From Bacillus sp. A301a_S52 (GTDB taxonomy: Bacteria > Bacillota > Bacilli > Bacillales > Salisediminibacteriaceae), in contig JABXYP010000001.1 of NCBI GenBank assembly GCA_024701455.1, forward strand, positions 4,344,001 through 4,408,000: a DNA stretch of 64,000 nucleotides, given 5' to 3'. This document shows, piece after piece, positions 1 through 8,689 of the stretch (its first letter is position 1; the number at the start of each line of letters is the position of its first letter). The notes under the pieces were generated by a model that was not told the DNA's origin, made no database searches, and saw nothing but the letters and a program-made list of their open reading frames with translations. The position numbers and the translations under genes are program-made.

Positions 1-461
1 GAAAAGACATGCATAATGCGCAAGCGATGGCTGGTATGGCGTTTGCTAATGCTGTACTTGGAAACGTGCATAGCTTAGCACACAAAAGTGGTCCAACATT
101 CGATATCCCACATGGGTGTGCAAATGCGATTTATTTACCGTATGTCATTCAATTTAATCGAACAGTGGTAGCTGACCGCTTTGCAACCATTGCCAAAAGA
201 TTAGACCTTGAAGGGGATACAAATGATGAATTAGTTGATGCCCTAGTTTCATATATTCGTCATCTAAATACTGAAATGAATGTACCGAATAGTCTTCAAG
301 AGTTCGGTGTCACAGAAGAACTCTTTAATAAGTATGTGGATGACATGGCAAAAAATGCAATGACAGATCCATGTACAGGAACAAACCCTCGCGAAACGTC
401 AGTTGAAGAGATGAAGCAGTTATATGTTTCAGCCTTTTACGGGAAAGATGTGAATTTCTAA
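1..461 (+). CDS. Iron-containing alcohol dehydrogenase, C-terminal part (5' end outside window)
   Basis: The reading frame is already open at the window edge and continues to a TAA stop at 459-461, so this is the last ~152 codons of a longer gene. The residues MHNAQAMAGMAFANA, followed by HSLAHKSG and FDIPHGCANA, match the conserved C-terminal half of group III (iron-dependent) alcohol dehydrogenases. The histidines in HSLAH and IPHG are two of the metal ligands in this family. The family reduces aldehydes or oxidises alcohols with NAD(P)H in the cytoplasm. Whether the full protein is a stand-alone enzyme or the ADH half of a bifunctional AdhE cannot be told, because the N-terminus is missing. 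A structured repeat begins 5 bases after the stop. Confidence 0.85.
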   Translation, partial: KDMHNAQAMAGMAFANAVLGNVHSLAHKSGPTFDIPHGCANAIYLPYVIQFNRTVVADRFATIAKRLDLEGDTNDELVDALVSYIRHLNTEMNVPNSLQEFGVTEELFNKYVDDMAKNAMTDPCTGTNPRETSVEEMKQLYVSAFYGKDVNF

Positions 462-465
462 TATC

Positions 466-600
466 AAACGACTCTTCACTCAGTGGGCGCTCTCGTTCTT
501 CTCCCACTGAGTGATCGTTGCGTGAATCAGGATATCCCTCTTTTTTAAGGTGGGACGGGAGGTTTACGGACGGATATCTGTGATAAAACGAACCTTCAAT
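466..600 (+). repeat. Dispersed structured repeat, copy 1
   Basis: This begins directly after the alcohol dehydrogenase stop. It contains a perfect 11-bp inverted repeat (CACTCAGTGGG at 477-487, CCCACTGAGTG at 503-513) and a second pairing, GGATATC at 572-578 with its complement at 530-537. The blocks CGTTCTTCTC, TCGTTG, GGGAGGTTTACGGACG and GTGATAAAAC recur in the same order in a second copy at 61225-61363. The tail ATAAAACGAACCTTCAA (583-599) equals the head of copy 2, suggesting a tandem-capable unit. Family and function are unknown to me. Confidence 0.6.
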
Positions 601-827
601 ACATTTTCACTTGTATTTTTCGGTTAAAACCTCATTAACTTAACGAGTTGCCGATACCCTTTCATAACCATCTTTTTAATAATAGAAACCATGTGCATAC
701 TATTTATCGGCACACGGTTTCTTAATAAAAATCTCACATTCATGTAGTAAGTATAAGTGGGTTACCATACATGCAAGGCACTCTCCTATAACTCATATTC
801 CTGCATTGCTAAATACCTTACCGGAAA

Positions 828-851
828 CGTGGGGACAGTGTACCTGTCCTT
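828..851. repeat. REP-like short hairpin
   Basis: GGGGACAG (831-838) is followed closely by CTGTCC, forming a short hairpin in otherwise featureless sequence. GGGGACAG...CTGTCC elements of this kind are common dispersed repeats in bacterial genomes, often linked to Y1 (RAYT-type) transposases. Only one copy is visible here, so the assignment is weak. Confidence 0.3.
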
Positions 852-974
852 CCGTCCATAAAGGTAGATCACCGTTCTACTGATTTCTTCAAATAGTTTA
901 TCCTGTTCTTTTTAAATTATGTCAGAAATTAATTGACTATACTGAAAGATATTGTTTTTCTTATGCGTATATTA

Positions 975-1441
975 TTAACAGACTGGTATTTCTTCTATAA
1001 CGATCGTAATGGAGGTGTTGCCAACTGAAATCGGAGAAAGAATTACTGTATTCGTCGTTTTATCTATATTTGAAATTGTGTCATTTCCTGAATTAGCAAT
1101 ATAAAGCCTTGTTGCATCTGGAGTAATGCAGAAACCCAAGGCATACTTCCACTTGCAAGCGGAATTGTGAAAAGAACCATACTAGTTGCAGTATTAATCA
1201 CTGAGATGGAATCACTTCCTCCATTTGTAACATAAGCCGTTGTACCGTCTGGGGTAATGGATATGCCGATAGGACTATCGCCAACAAAGGTCCCTAAACT
1301 ATCTTTATAATGGGTTGTATCGACCATGTTTAGCATAACAATGACAGCCTGCATCACTTTTATAATTTCGTTCCACTCTCCTAAAATTTCTTCTCTGTTG
1401 CGACCGAAACGATTCACAGAATTAATATATAGTATGTCTCC
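975..1441 (-). pseudogene. Chimeric remnant: serine resolvase fragment joined to frameshifted YVTN beta-propeller
   Basis: Read on the minus strand, the 5' part encodes GDILYINSVNRFGRNREEI, which resembles the DRFGRN region of small serine resolvases. It is preceded by an in-frame TAG at 1442-1444. After about 30 codons the frame passes into a YVTN-type repeat (PIGISITPDGTTAYVTN). After a frameshift near 1130-1145 a second propeller blade continues in another frame (ITPDATRLYIANSGND) to a TAA at 975-977. Neither half is complete. YVTN repeats occur in surface-layer and secreted proteins. The junction probably marks an old recombination or deletion, and no functional product is expected. Confidence 0.7.
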
Positions 1442-1672
1442 CTAGCAAAACATTTGCTTCAATAATTGATATTGATTGACAAGGAAGATAAGCACCTATA
1501 TTTGTTAGTTGTTCATGTATGCCAGGAACTTATGTAACACAATTTTAGAAGGAATGTGTAACGATAATAATAATTTCTATATTCAAGTAATTTGTTTAAA
1601 CCTTTCTATTTTTATAGTAATATGATAGCAGTAGGAGAATTTAATGGTATAAAAAGGGTGGGAAGTAGTTTG

Positions 1673-4600
1673 ATGGATATAAAATATGTCACAAATAAGA
1701 AATGGTTAATTATATTCTTCACTTTTGTTTTGATTATACAAATATTTGCGTTACCAAGTAATAGTTTAGCAGCTGGAGATTCAACTCCACCTGTATTAGA
1801 AAGTGTAGAGATTAGCCCAAAAGAAGTCAATGTTGGAGATACGATTAAAATAAAAGCAAAAATAAGTGATGACTTCTCAGGAGTGCGCTTTGCTCATGTT
1901 GCGTTTAAATCACCTTCTGAAGAACGAAATCATTCTATTCACTTAAATGAAAATGAGGAGACAGGTTATTGGGAAGGTAGTTATGTTGTACAGGACTTCG
2001 ATGAATCTGGGGAATGGAAGTTACAGTATATCTACGTTATTGATAATGCTGGAAATAGGAAAAACTATCAACCAACTGAAATTGAAACTAATATAAATTT
2101 TATCATCAATAATTCTAATGGTGATAGTACTCCACCTGTATTAGAAAGTGTAGAGATTAGCCCAAAAGAAGTCAATGTTGGAGATACGATTAAAATAAAA
2201 GCAAAAATAAGTGATGACTTCTCAGGAGTGCGCTTTGCTCATGTTGCGTTTAAATCACCTTCTGAAGAACGAAATCATTCTATTCACTTAAATGAAAATG
2301 AGGAGACAGGTTATTGGGAAGGTAGTTATGTTGTACAGGACTTCGATGAATCTGGGGAATGGAAGTTACAGTATATCTACGTTATTGATAATGCTGGAAA
2401 TAGGAAAAACTATCAACCAACTGAAATTGAAACTAATATAAATTTTATCATCAATAATTCTAATGGTGATAGTACTCCACCTGTATTAGAAAGTGTAGAG
2501 ATTAGCCCAAAAGAAGTCAATGTTGGAGATACGATTAAAATAAAAGCAAAAATAAGTGATGACTTCTCAGGAGTGCGCTTTGCTCATGTTGCGTTTAAAT
2601 CACCTTCTGAAGAACGAAATCATTCTATTCACTTAAATGAAAATGAGGAGACAGGTTATTGGGAAGGTAGTTATGTTGTACAGGACTTCGATGAATCTGG
2701 GGAATGGAAGTTACAGTATATCTACGTTATTGATAATGCTGGAAATAGGAAAAACTACCCACCAAATGAAGTTGAAACTAATATAAATTTTATCATCAAT
2801 AATTCTAATGATGATAGCTCAGGAGAAGAAAACGGCACTGATCCTGAAGAAGGAAAAGATTCAGACAATGATGATAACGAAGAGTTACCATATCAAATTG
2901 TAATTTCTGATGAAACTTGGTCCAATAAGATAATTAATAAAGATGTTTTCATAGGACCTGAAGCTATTTTATCTATTAACGGCAATGTAACAGTTAATGG
3001 AAATATATATGTATACGGTGTACTAAGAAGTTTTGATGGATTGTCGTTAAATGGAACTTTATATGCCCAACAGATGAATTTCGGAATTGACCAAACCTTG
3101 TATCAAGGATCGGCAAATATAAGTGGTTCTAATAGTATCTCATCTGTTATAGTTTCTAGCGAAGCATACGATGTACCTTTAGATGCAGAGTATGAATTTT
3201 TAGAACAAAGTGATAATTTGTTTATACAAGGAAAAACGTTACCATTTTTAGACGTTTATATAGATGATAAAAAAGTAGATGTTATGGGAAATGGATCTTT
3301 TTCCAAACAATTATCAAATTATAATAATACTGTAACAATAGTGATTAGAGATATATTTGGAAAGGATATTGTAAAATATTTAAATTTAGGTCTTGAAGAA
3401 ATAATTGAGGAAGTAGAAATCGAAGAAATACCTTATGAAACTATCAAGAAAGAAGACCCAACCTTAAAAAAAGGTGAAGAAGTGGTAGAACAAGAAGGTG
3501 TACCTGGTGAAAAAGTTATTACGTATGAAGTAACTTACGCAAATGATGAGGAAATCCAACGTGTGGTTATATCCGAAGAGATAACAAATGAGCCAGTGAA
3601 CAAAATTATTAGGATTGGAACAAAGGTAGATGAATCAAACGAAGGTTCAGAAGGCGAAAATGGTTCTGACCCTGAAGACGGAGACAGTTCAGAAGGTGAG
3701 AAGGGCTCTGACCCTGAAAACGGTGACGGTTCAGAAGGTGAGAAGGGTTCTGACCCTGAAAACGGTGACGGTTCAGAAGGTGAGAAGGGCTCTGACCCTG
3801 AAGACGGAGACAGTTCAGAAGAAACCACTCAAGTATTTCCTAAAGAAGACGGGTTTCATTTCAGTGATGATGGAACAATCGTTTCTGTAAAACTCTCATC
3901 GAAAGACGAGCTTGCACTTACAGTAGAACAGGTCAATGTCTTAATTGAAAATAATCAATCACTAGAGGTAATAAAAGACGGGGTAACACTATCTATTCCA
4001 TCATCAGTATTTGGCAATGATGAGCCTAGTAGAATTATAGTATATGAAATTGGAAGTAACCCGAATAGTTTAAGTAGTACATATGATCTAACAATTAAAC
4101 AAGAAAATAAGATCATTAGTGAGTTTGACGAAGGGGTTACCTTAACATTAAATGTTGATACTACAAAAGCAGAAAACCCCAATAATTTAAAAGTGTTTTA
4201 TAAAAACGAAGAAATAGGTGAATGGGAAAATATTGGTGGACAATATAATGACAAGAATAGTACGGTTACTGTTCTGACTAATCATTTCAGTACGTTTACT
4301 GTTTTTGAAGCGAAAACTGAAGGATTAGATAATACTATCGAAATAGTTCAAGAGAATCCAAAACCAGAAACTGAAATAAAAGATTCTAATGAAAATAATC
4401 GCTCTGCAGGTACTGAACCTAAAGAGAACGAAATAGTAAAAAAGGAAAATATTGATGATAGATATAATGGCAAGAATAGTACGGTTCCTGTTCTGACTAA
4501 CCATTTCAGTACGTTTACTGCTTCTAAAACGAAAACTGAAGGATTAGATAATACTATCGAAACAGTTCAAGAGAATCCAAAACCAGAAAAAGAAATAATT

Positions 4601-4810
4601 GAGCCAGAATTTAATGAAAATAATGGTTCTGCAGATACTGAACCTAAAGAGAACGAAACAGGTAATAATGTGAAAAGCGACAATCTAGCAGATAATACAT
4701 TACCAAACACAGATACAAATAGTTTCAAATTTATGCTAATCGGCTTAATCACATTACTTGCTAGTGTATCCATTGCTTTATTCATACGTTTTAAAAGAAG
4801 CAAAGCATAA
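1673..4810 (+). CDS. Large secreted, sortase-anchored repeat surface protein with G5 domain
   Basis: The ATG at 1673 is preferred over 1592 because a GGGTGGGA ribosome site precedes it and it begins directly with a signal peptide (MDIKYVTNKKWLIIFF..., cleavage near SLAAG). The mature ~1,020 residues carry three almost identical 115-residue Ig-like domains beginning (G)DSTPPVLESVEIS. These are followed by a glycine/asparagine-rich beta-solenoid-like stretch (NGNVTVNGNIYVYG), a G5 domain (EVEIEEIPYETIKKEDPTL), a four-copy acidic SEGEKGSDPENGDG linker, and two related ~75-residue acidic segments. The C-terminus is LPNTD, a hydrophobic helix and FKRSKA, a variant LPxTG cell-wall sorting signal. 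The protein is likely anchored to peptidoglycan and may act in adhesion or matrix binding. The very acidic composition would suit a saline habitat. The ligand is unknown. Confidence 0.85.
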   Translation: MDIKYVTNKKWLIIFFTFVLIIQIFALPSNSLAAGDSTPPVLESVEISPKEVNVGDTIKIKAKISDDFSGVRFAHVAFKSPSEERNHSIHLNENEETGYWEGSYVVQDFDESGEWKLQYIYVIDNAGNRKNYQPTEIETNINFIINNSNGDSTPPVLESVEISPKEVNVGDTIKIKAKISDDFSGVRFAHVAFKSPSEERNHSIHLNENEETGYWEGSYVVQDFDESGEWKLQYIYVIDNAGNRKNYQPTEIETNINFIINNSNGDSTPPVLESVEISPKEVNVGDTIKIKAKISDDFSGVRFAHVAFKSPSEERNHSIHLNENEETGYWEGSYVVQDFDESGEWKLQYIYVIDNAGNRKNYPPNEVETNINFIINNSNDDSSGEENGTDPEEGKDSDNDDNEELPYQIVISDETWSNKIINKDVFIGPEAILSINGNVTVNGNIYVYGVLRSFDGLSLNGTLYAQQMNFGIDQTLYQGSANISGSNSISSVIVSSEAYDVPLDAEYEFLEQSDNLFIQGKTLPFLDVYIDDKKVDVMGNGSFSKQLSNYNNTVTIVIRDIFGKDIVKYLNLGLEEIIEEVEIEEIPYETIKKEDPTLKKGEEVVEQEGVPGEKVITYEVTYANDEEIQRVVISEEITNEPVNKIIRIGTKVDESNEGSEGENGSDPEDGDSSEGEKGSDPENGDGSEGEKGSDPENGDGSEGEKGSDPEDGDSSEETTQVFPKEDGFHFSDDGTIVSVKLSSKDELALTVEQVNVLIENNQSLEVIKDGVTLSIPSSVFGNDEPSRIIVYEIGSNPNSLSSTYDLTIKQENKIISEFDEGVTLTLNVDTTKAENPNNLKVFYKNEEIGEWENIGGQYNDKNSTVTVLTNHFSTFTVFEAKTEGLDNTIEIVQENPKPETEIKDSNENNRSAGTEPKENEIVKKENIDDRYNGKNSTVPVLTNHFSTFTASKTKTEGLDNTIETVQENPKPEKEIIEPEFNENNGSADTEPKENETGNNVKSDNLADNTLPNTDTNSFKFMLIGLITLLASVSIALFIRFKRSKA
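1775..2809 (+). repeat. Three tandem 345-bp near-identical coding repeats
   Basis: Units at 1775-2119, 2120-2464 and 2465-2809 each encode the same 115-residue domain. They differ at only a handful of bases: the opening GATTCAACT versus GATAGTACT, and a few changes at the end of unit 3. Such identity implies recent duplication or ongoing homogenisation, so copy number may vary between strains. Confidence 0.95.
3647..3814 (+). repeat. Four tandem 42-bp repeats encoding an acidic linker
   Basis: The 14-residue unit SEGEKGSDPENGDG repeats with 42-bp period (starts 3647, 3689, 3731, 3773) and only small substitutions. It forms an extended acidic spacer between the G5 domain and the C-terminal region of the surface protein. 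Confidence 0.9.
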
Positions 4811-4852
4811 CTTTTATAAGTAACTCAACTTTTCGCAGAGAAAATTAGGCAG

Positions 4853-4879
4853 GTAAGCCCTGGTATAACTAGGGCTTAC
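4853..4879 (+). terminator. Weak hairpin downstream of surface protein
   Basis: GTAAGCCC (4853-4860) pairs perfectly with GGGCTTAC (4872-4879) about 40 bases after the surface-protein stop. There is no clear T-tract, so factor-independent termination is uncertain. Confidence 0.3.
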
Positions 4880-5044
4880 TGAATAACCAGTAAACCTTGA
4901 CATGACAACAAATGAGAGGCGATTATTTCAAAATCAGATGCAAAGAAGTACTACTATATAGTCAAAAAACCTGGCAGTTTATAAGGAAAAAACACCCCCA
5001 TAGTCGTATATAAACTTAACGACAAATTTGGAGGTGTTTTTCTT

Positions 5045-5374
5045 ATGGGCCGAAAAAATAATGTTTATCCAGAAGAAATAAAAAAAGAGGTTATTCGATT
5101 AAAGTTAACAGGAAAGTACACGAATAAAGAATTGATGGCACGCTTTGGCATTAAAAATAAAACACAGATTAAGACTTGGATGAGATGGTATAGAAAAGGA
5201 GAAGAGCAACGATTAGCTCAACCTGCTGGAAAGCAATATAAGTATGGAAAAGGATCAGAGGATATGAGCGAAATTGACCTGTTAAAAAGAAAATTGTCCT
5301 ATTATGAAATGAGAGAAGACCTGTTGGGAAAGTACCAGGAAATCGAAAGGAAGTGGTACCAGAAGCATTCGTAG
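5045..5374 (+). CDS. IS3-family transposase OrfA (helix-turn-helix)
   Basis: This 109-residue OrfA has the typical N-terminal helix-turn-helix (VIRLKLTGKYTNKELMARFG) and a C-terminal leucine-rich coiled segment, as in IS150-group proteins. It is the DNA-binding subunit and, after frameshifting, the N-terminus of the full transposase. GGAGGTG precedes the start. A canonical -1 slippery heptamer, G_GGA_AAG, lies at 5326-5332 in the correct phase. The orfB frame is open from 5308, so shifting here would make an OrfAB fusion (inferred from the sequence). Confidence 0.9.
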   Translation: MGRKNNVYPEEIKKEVIRLKLTGKYTNKELMARFGIKNKTQIKTWMRWYRKGEEQRLAQPAGKQYKYGKGSEDMSEIDLLKRKLSYYEMREDLLGKYQEIERKWYQKHS

Positions 5375-6207
5375 AATTGGTTGAGATATTTAAGTCTAAA
5401 TACACGATTACGATGATTTGTGATTGTTTAAATGTTCCCAAGTCAACTTATTATCGTTGGAGAAAGACATCTTGGAAACCTAAACCTTTAGAACAATTGG
5501 TATTAACTATTTGTAAAGAATTCAAATATAGAGTCGGGCATCGAATGGTGAGGGATCTTCTTAAAAAGGAACATCATATTAACGCGAATCGAAACACTGT
5601 TCAGAAGATCATGCAGAAGTTTAATATCCAATGTCGCGTAAAACCAAAGCGACAATCCTATATAGCTGGGGAAAGTAAACTTGTGGTTGGGAACCTGTTA
5701 GAACAACATTTCTCCGCAGAGAGTTCGAATCAAAAGTGGGTGACTGACATTACATACTTACCTTATGGTGAAAAGATGCTATATTTATCAACCATAATGG
5801 ACTTGTATAACAACGAAATTATTGCCTATCGAATCAGTGATAAACAAGATCTCTCGCTCGTGATAAACACTTTAGAAGATGCTTGTAGAGGTAGGGAGAC
5901 TTATGGCGTCATATTACACAGTGACCAAGGAGCTCAGTATACATCCTATAAATTTCAAGAAAAAGCAAAAGAAAAAGGCATTACCACAAGCATGTCTCGG
6001 AAAGGCAACTGCTTTGATAATGCCGTCATTGAATCCTTCCATTCCTCGCTAAAGTCAGAAGAATTCAGCACTCAGCAACGAGTGCACCTTACAAATTCTA
6101 TTGTACTAGAAAAAGTAGAAACGTACATGTATTATTACAATTATATACGACCATTTAAAAAGTTAAACTGCCATACCCCAGTAGAATTCAGGAGTATGGC
6201 AGCCTAG
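5353..6207 (+). CDS. IS3-family transposase OrfB (DDE integrase catalytic part)
   Basis: The nominal start is GTG at 5353, overlapping orfA, but translation is most likely by -1 frameshifting from orfA. An HTH_21-like segment (YRVGHRMVRDLLKKE) is followed by the rve integrase core. Its catalytic residues are visible: D in WVTDITY, D in LHSDQGAQY and E in NAVIESFHSSLKSE. At 284 residues the length is normal for this family and the frame is intact, so the element may still transpose. Confidence 0.92.
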   Translation: MVPEAFVELVEIFKSKYTITMICDCLNVPKSTYYRWRKTSWKPKPLEQLVLTICKEFKYRVGHRMVRDLLKKEHHINANRNTVQKIMQKFNIQCRVKPKRQSYIAGESKLVVGNLLEQHFSAESSNQKWVTDITYLPYGEKMLYLSTIMDLYNNEIIAYRISDKQDLSLVINTLEDACRGRETYGVILHSDQGAQYTSYKFQEKAKEKGITTSMSRKGNCFDNAVIESFHSSLKSEEFSTQQRVHLTNSIVLEKVETYMYYYNYIRPFKKLNCHTPVEFRSMAA

Positions 6208-6273
6208 GTGTTTTTTTTCATCTCGTTTTTCTAGGTCAGTTCACTTAACGACAAATTTGGAGGGGGTTTTCTT

Positions 6274-6554
6274 ATGAGCCGAAAAAATAATGTCTATCCA
6301 GAAGAAATAAAAAAAGATTATTCGGTTAAAGTTAACAGGAGTGTACACGAATGAGGAATTGGTGGCACGCATTGGCATGAAAAATAAAACACAGATTAAG
6401 ACTTGGATGAGATCGTATAGAAATTGAGAAGAACAACGATTAGCTCAACCTGCTGGAAAGCAGTATAAGTATGGAATAAGATCAGAGGATATGAGCGTAA
6501 TTGACCTGTTAAAAGAAAATTATCCTTTTATGAAATGAGAGAAAAACTGTTGGG
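6274..6554 (+). pseudogene. Decayed second copy of IS element 1 orfA
   Basis: From ACTTAACGACAAATTTGG at ~6243 onward the sequence repeats the 5' leader and orfA of element 1 (MSRKNNVYPEEIKK) at high identity. A deletion after AAAAAAAGATTAT breaks the frame, several stops occur (TGA near 6350 and 6426), and similarity ends around 6554, before orfB. It abuts the right end of element 1, so either one copy inserted beside another or a tandem array decayed. Confidence 0.85.
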
Positions 6555-6739
6555 GCAGAATGTAGGCTGTTCTAAGAATGGCAAGCCATTCGCTCTTCTT
6601 ATTTTTGTATGTCTTGTTCTTGCCTAACCTTAATTTAACCTATTGTAATCCATAGTACTATTATGGGTACAATGGGTGAAATATTGCAAAGGTATTTTGT
6701 GCTAACCAACTTAAGAATAGCCCCATATCATTCCCCTCA

Positions 6740-7390
6740 TCATCTGTGAATAAACTCTTTAATATACTGTTGTAATTCATTAAATGAACTCCCCATGCTA
6801 TCTGATTCCATATTGAACGCTTCTTTTCGTTTTCCTACTTTTTGGACTTCCTTATGTTTATCTCTCTTATTTTTATAGAACTCGTTTCTAAATTCAAAAC
6901 TTTTTATTGGCAGTACATCTGCTTTTTGATCTAGTTTATCATCTCTAAAAAAGCACCAAGTAATGCAGTCTGTAAGTATAACTTTTTCGTTTTTAGATAA
7001 GTGGGATAATAACTGTTTTTTGTGATGCTCAATAAGTTTAGTTTCATCCATCTTTTCTAAAGGGGTCTTTACCTCGATCACCGCAATATAGTCAACGCTT
7101 GCCTCATCAATATAGTTATTATTATATTGATATCCACGTGCCAGTAATATGTCTGGTGTCCCCCTATCACCCGTATAGTGATCGCGGTTGTGTATTTTGG
7201 TATTGCGATTAGTAGAAACATCTATCACTTGAATACCTGTATCTATAAGTATTTTTTTTAGAAATTCAATGGTAAAATATTGGTAATTCCTTTCTTGAGG
7301 ATTGATAGTACCTATTTGTTTTACACATTCTAAATAGTCACCAAATGAAATTTCGGTTATTCCAACATTATTCAAATAGCATCTCTCCAT
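6740..7390 (-). CDS. Orphan PD-(D/E)XK nuclease-fold protein
   Basis: This 216-residue soluble protein has the motif PD at residues 79-80 followed by IEVK at 105-108 (DRGTPDILL...AVIEVKTP). That is the PD-(D/E)XK nuclease signature, resembling the N-terminal nuclease domains of restriction enzymes. The C-terminal third is lysine-rich. The ATG at 7390 has a poor ribosome site; a TTG five codons later sits 7 bases after GGAGAG and may be the true start. No methylase or helicase partner is next to it. Function is unknown, and a role in restriction or DNA processing is only inference. Confidence 0.6.
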   Translation of the reverse strand: MERCYLNNVGITEISFGDYLECVKQIGTINPQERNYQYFTIEFLKKILIDTGIQVIDVSTNRNTKIHNRDHYTGDRGTPDILLARGYQYNNNYIDEASVDYIAVIEVKTPLEKMDETKLIEHHKKQLLSHLSKNEKVILTDCITWCFFRDDKLDQKADVLPIKSFEFRNEFYKNKRDKHKEVQKVGKRKEAFNMESDSMGSSFNELQQYIKEFIHR

Positions 7391-7762
7391 CCAATGTATT
7401 ATGGCTGTAATAATCTAATGATCCGACACCACATAATCATAGCAGGTCCAGTGCATCTATATCAGATCACCTAATTTCACTTTAACATTTCTGTTTCTTG
7501 AATTTTAATGTTTTTTTTGATTAAAACTTTATTATAAAACTCCGTCACTTGATCTATCAGCCTATAACAAGAAATTATTAATAAACCATTCTCCATGCAG
7601 ATAAAAAGAGGGTAAAAACTTTAACAAATTCTCTCTAGATTACTGGTGTGACACGTTTTAAGAAATTACGTTGGCTCCTAGGTGGAGTAGACCAGCATTT
7701 TTTGAACTTAACTTCGATATTTTTTGCAATAAATTCTGTTGTATTAAAGCATTTTAAGCTGT

Positions 7763-8689
7763 TCAATCTTTTCTTATTATATCAATAACTTTTCGTTGCG
7801 CATCTTTCGCTTCGGGGATTGGCATAATCACAAACACATGATTCATTTTTGGATAAACAAATGTATTTATCTCCACTCCTTGTTTCGATAATTTCTCATC
7901 AAATAGTAATGCATCCGGATATAAACCTTCGTGTGTTCCAATAAAATGAGTGACTTTAGTAAGACCACTAAAATCACCATATATTGGACTGATTAATGGG
8001 TCGTCTAACTTTTTATCATCCGCCCAGATCTTTGTAATGACCGGCATACCTCCTACTGATAACATAGGATCGATTTTTTCATATCCTGGTATATGAGGAT
8101 TGTCTAAAACCATATCAACGCACGCAGAAAATAATATAATGTCTTTAGGCTGTGACAAACCTTCAAGCTTTAAAAGTTGCGCCAGACCAAGTGATATGTT
8201 TCCACCTGCGGAATCACCCATGATCGTCAACTGCTTTGGGCTTTCAACGCTTTCCAGTATCTCCTTATACAGATTTAACACTTGAGGATAGGTATGTTTG
8301 TAGTTAAAATGGGGCACTTTAGGGTATATTGGAGCAATGACTTTTGCGTTTAGTGATTGAGCTAGGTTGTCCATGAATTTCCAGTGGAATTTTAAAGGTT
8401 GATTTGTCCAAGCACCTCCATGGATATATAAGATCGCTTTTTGATGTAGAGAATTTTGATCATTTAATGTGAAAACTTTTATACCATCAATCGTTTGTTC
8501 TTTCATAGTACTTGAAAAAGTAACATTTTCAATAACATACGGTTTTGTATTTTCAATGCCTCTTTGTGCAATAAATTTTCTCGTGTTTTCTATACTAGAA
8601 AAACCCTCTTTAGTTCCTCGTAAAAATAAGTACTTTTCAAAAAAATAACTTTTTATCGACCGTCTTTTTTTATAATTATGTATACTCAT
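7763..8689 (-). CDS. Alpha/beta hydrolase, hormone-sensitive lipase-type esterase
   Basis: The 308-residue protein has the family IV (Abhydrolase_3) layout: an oxyanion-hole HGGAW at residues 90-94, the nucleophile elbow GDSAGG (Ser160), a likely acid Asp259 in GTHEGLYPDA, and His284 in KMNHVF. The family hydrolyses short-chain carboxyl esters in the cytoplasm. The N-terminal ~30 residues are basic and aromatic without a clear signal peptide. AAGGGG precedes the ATG. It appears monocistronic and is flanked by long non-coding stretches. Confidence 0.88.
   Translation of the reverse strand: MSIHNYKKRRSIKSYFFEKYLFLRGTKEGFSSIENTRKFIAQRGIENTKPYVIENVTFSSTMKEQTIDGIKVFTLNDQNSLHQKAILYIHGGAWTNQPLKFHWKFMDNLAQSLNAKVIAPIYPKVPHFNYKHTYPQVLNLYKEILESVESPKQLTIMGDSAGGNISLGLAQLLKLEGLSQPKDIILFSACVDMVLDNPHIPGYEKIDPMLSVGGMPVITKIWADDKKLDDPLISPIYGDFSGLTKVTHFIGTHEGLYPDALLFDEKLSKQGVEINTFVYPKMNHVFVIMPIPEAKDAQRKVIDIIRKD

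Larger units (their letters stand above)
4961..6243 (+). mobile_element. IS3-family (IS150-type) insertion sequence, element 1
   Basis: Two overlapping transposase frames (orfA and orfB in the -1 frame) are bounded by imperfect inverted ends. The right end is CTAGGTCAGTTCA; the left end lies near 4961 and is more diverged. AACACC-type sequence just inside the left end pairs with the GGAGGTGTTTT that contains the orfA ribosome site. Exact ends and a target duplication could not be fixed by eye. A decayed second copy of orfA follows immediately. Confidence 0.85.

Noticed and set aside
1775..3814. Tandem repeats considered as a CRISPR array
   Set aside because: Repeats are coding, contiguous and without spacers; no cas genes.
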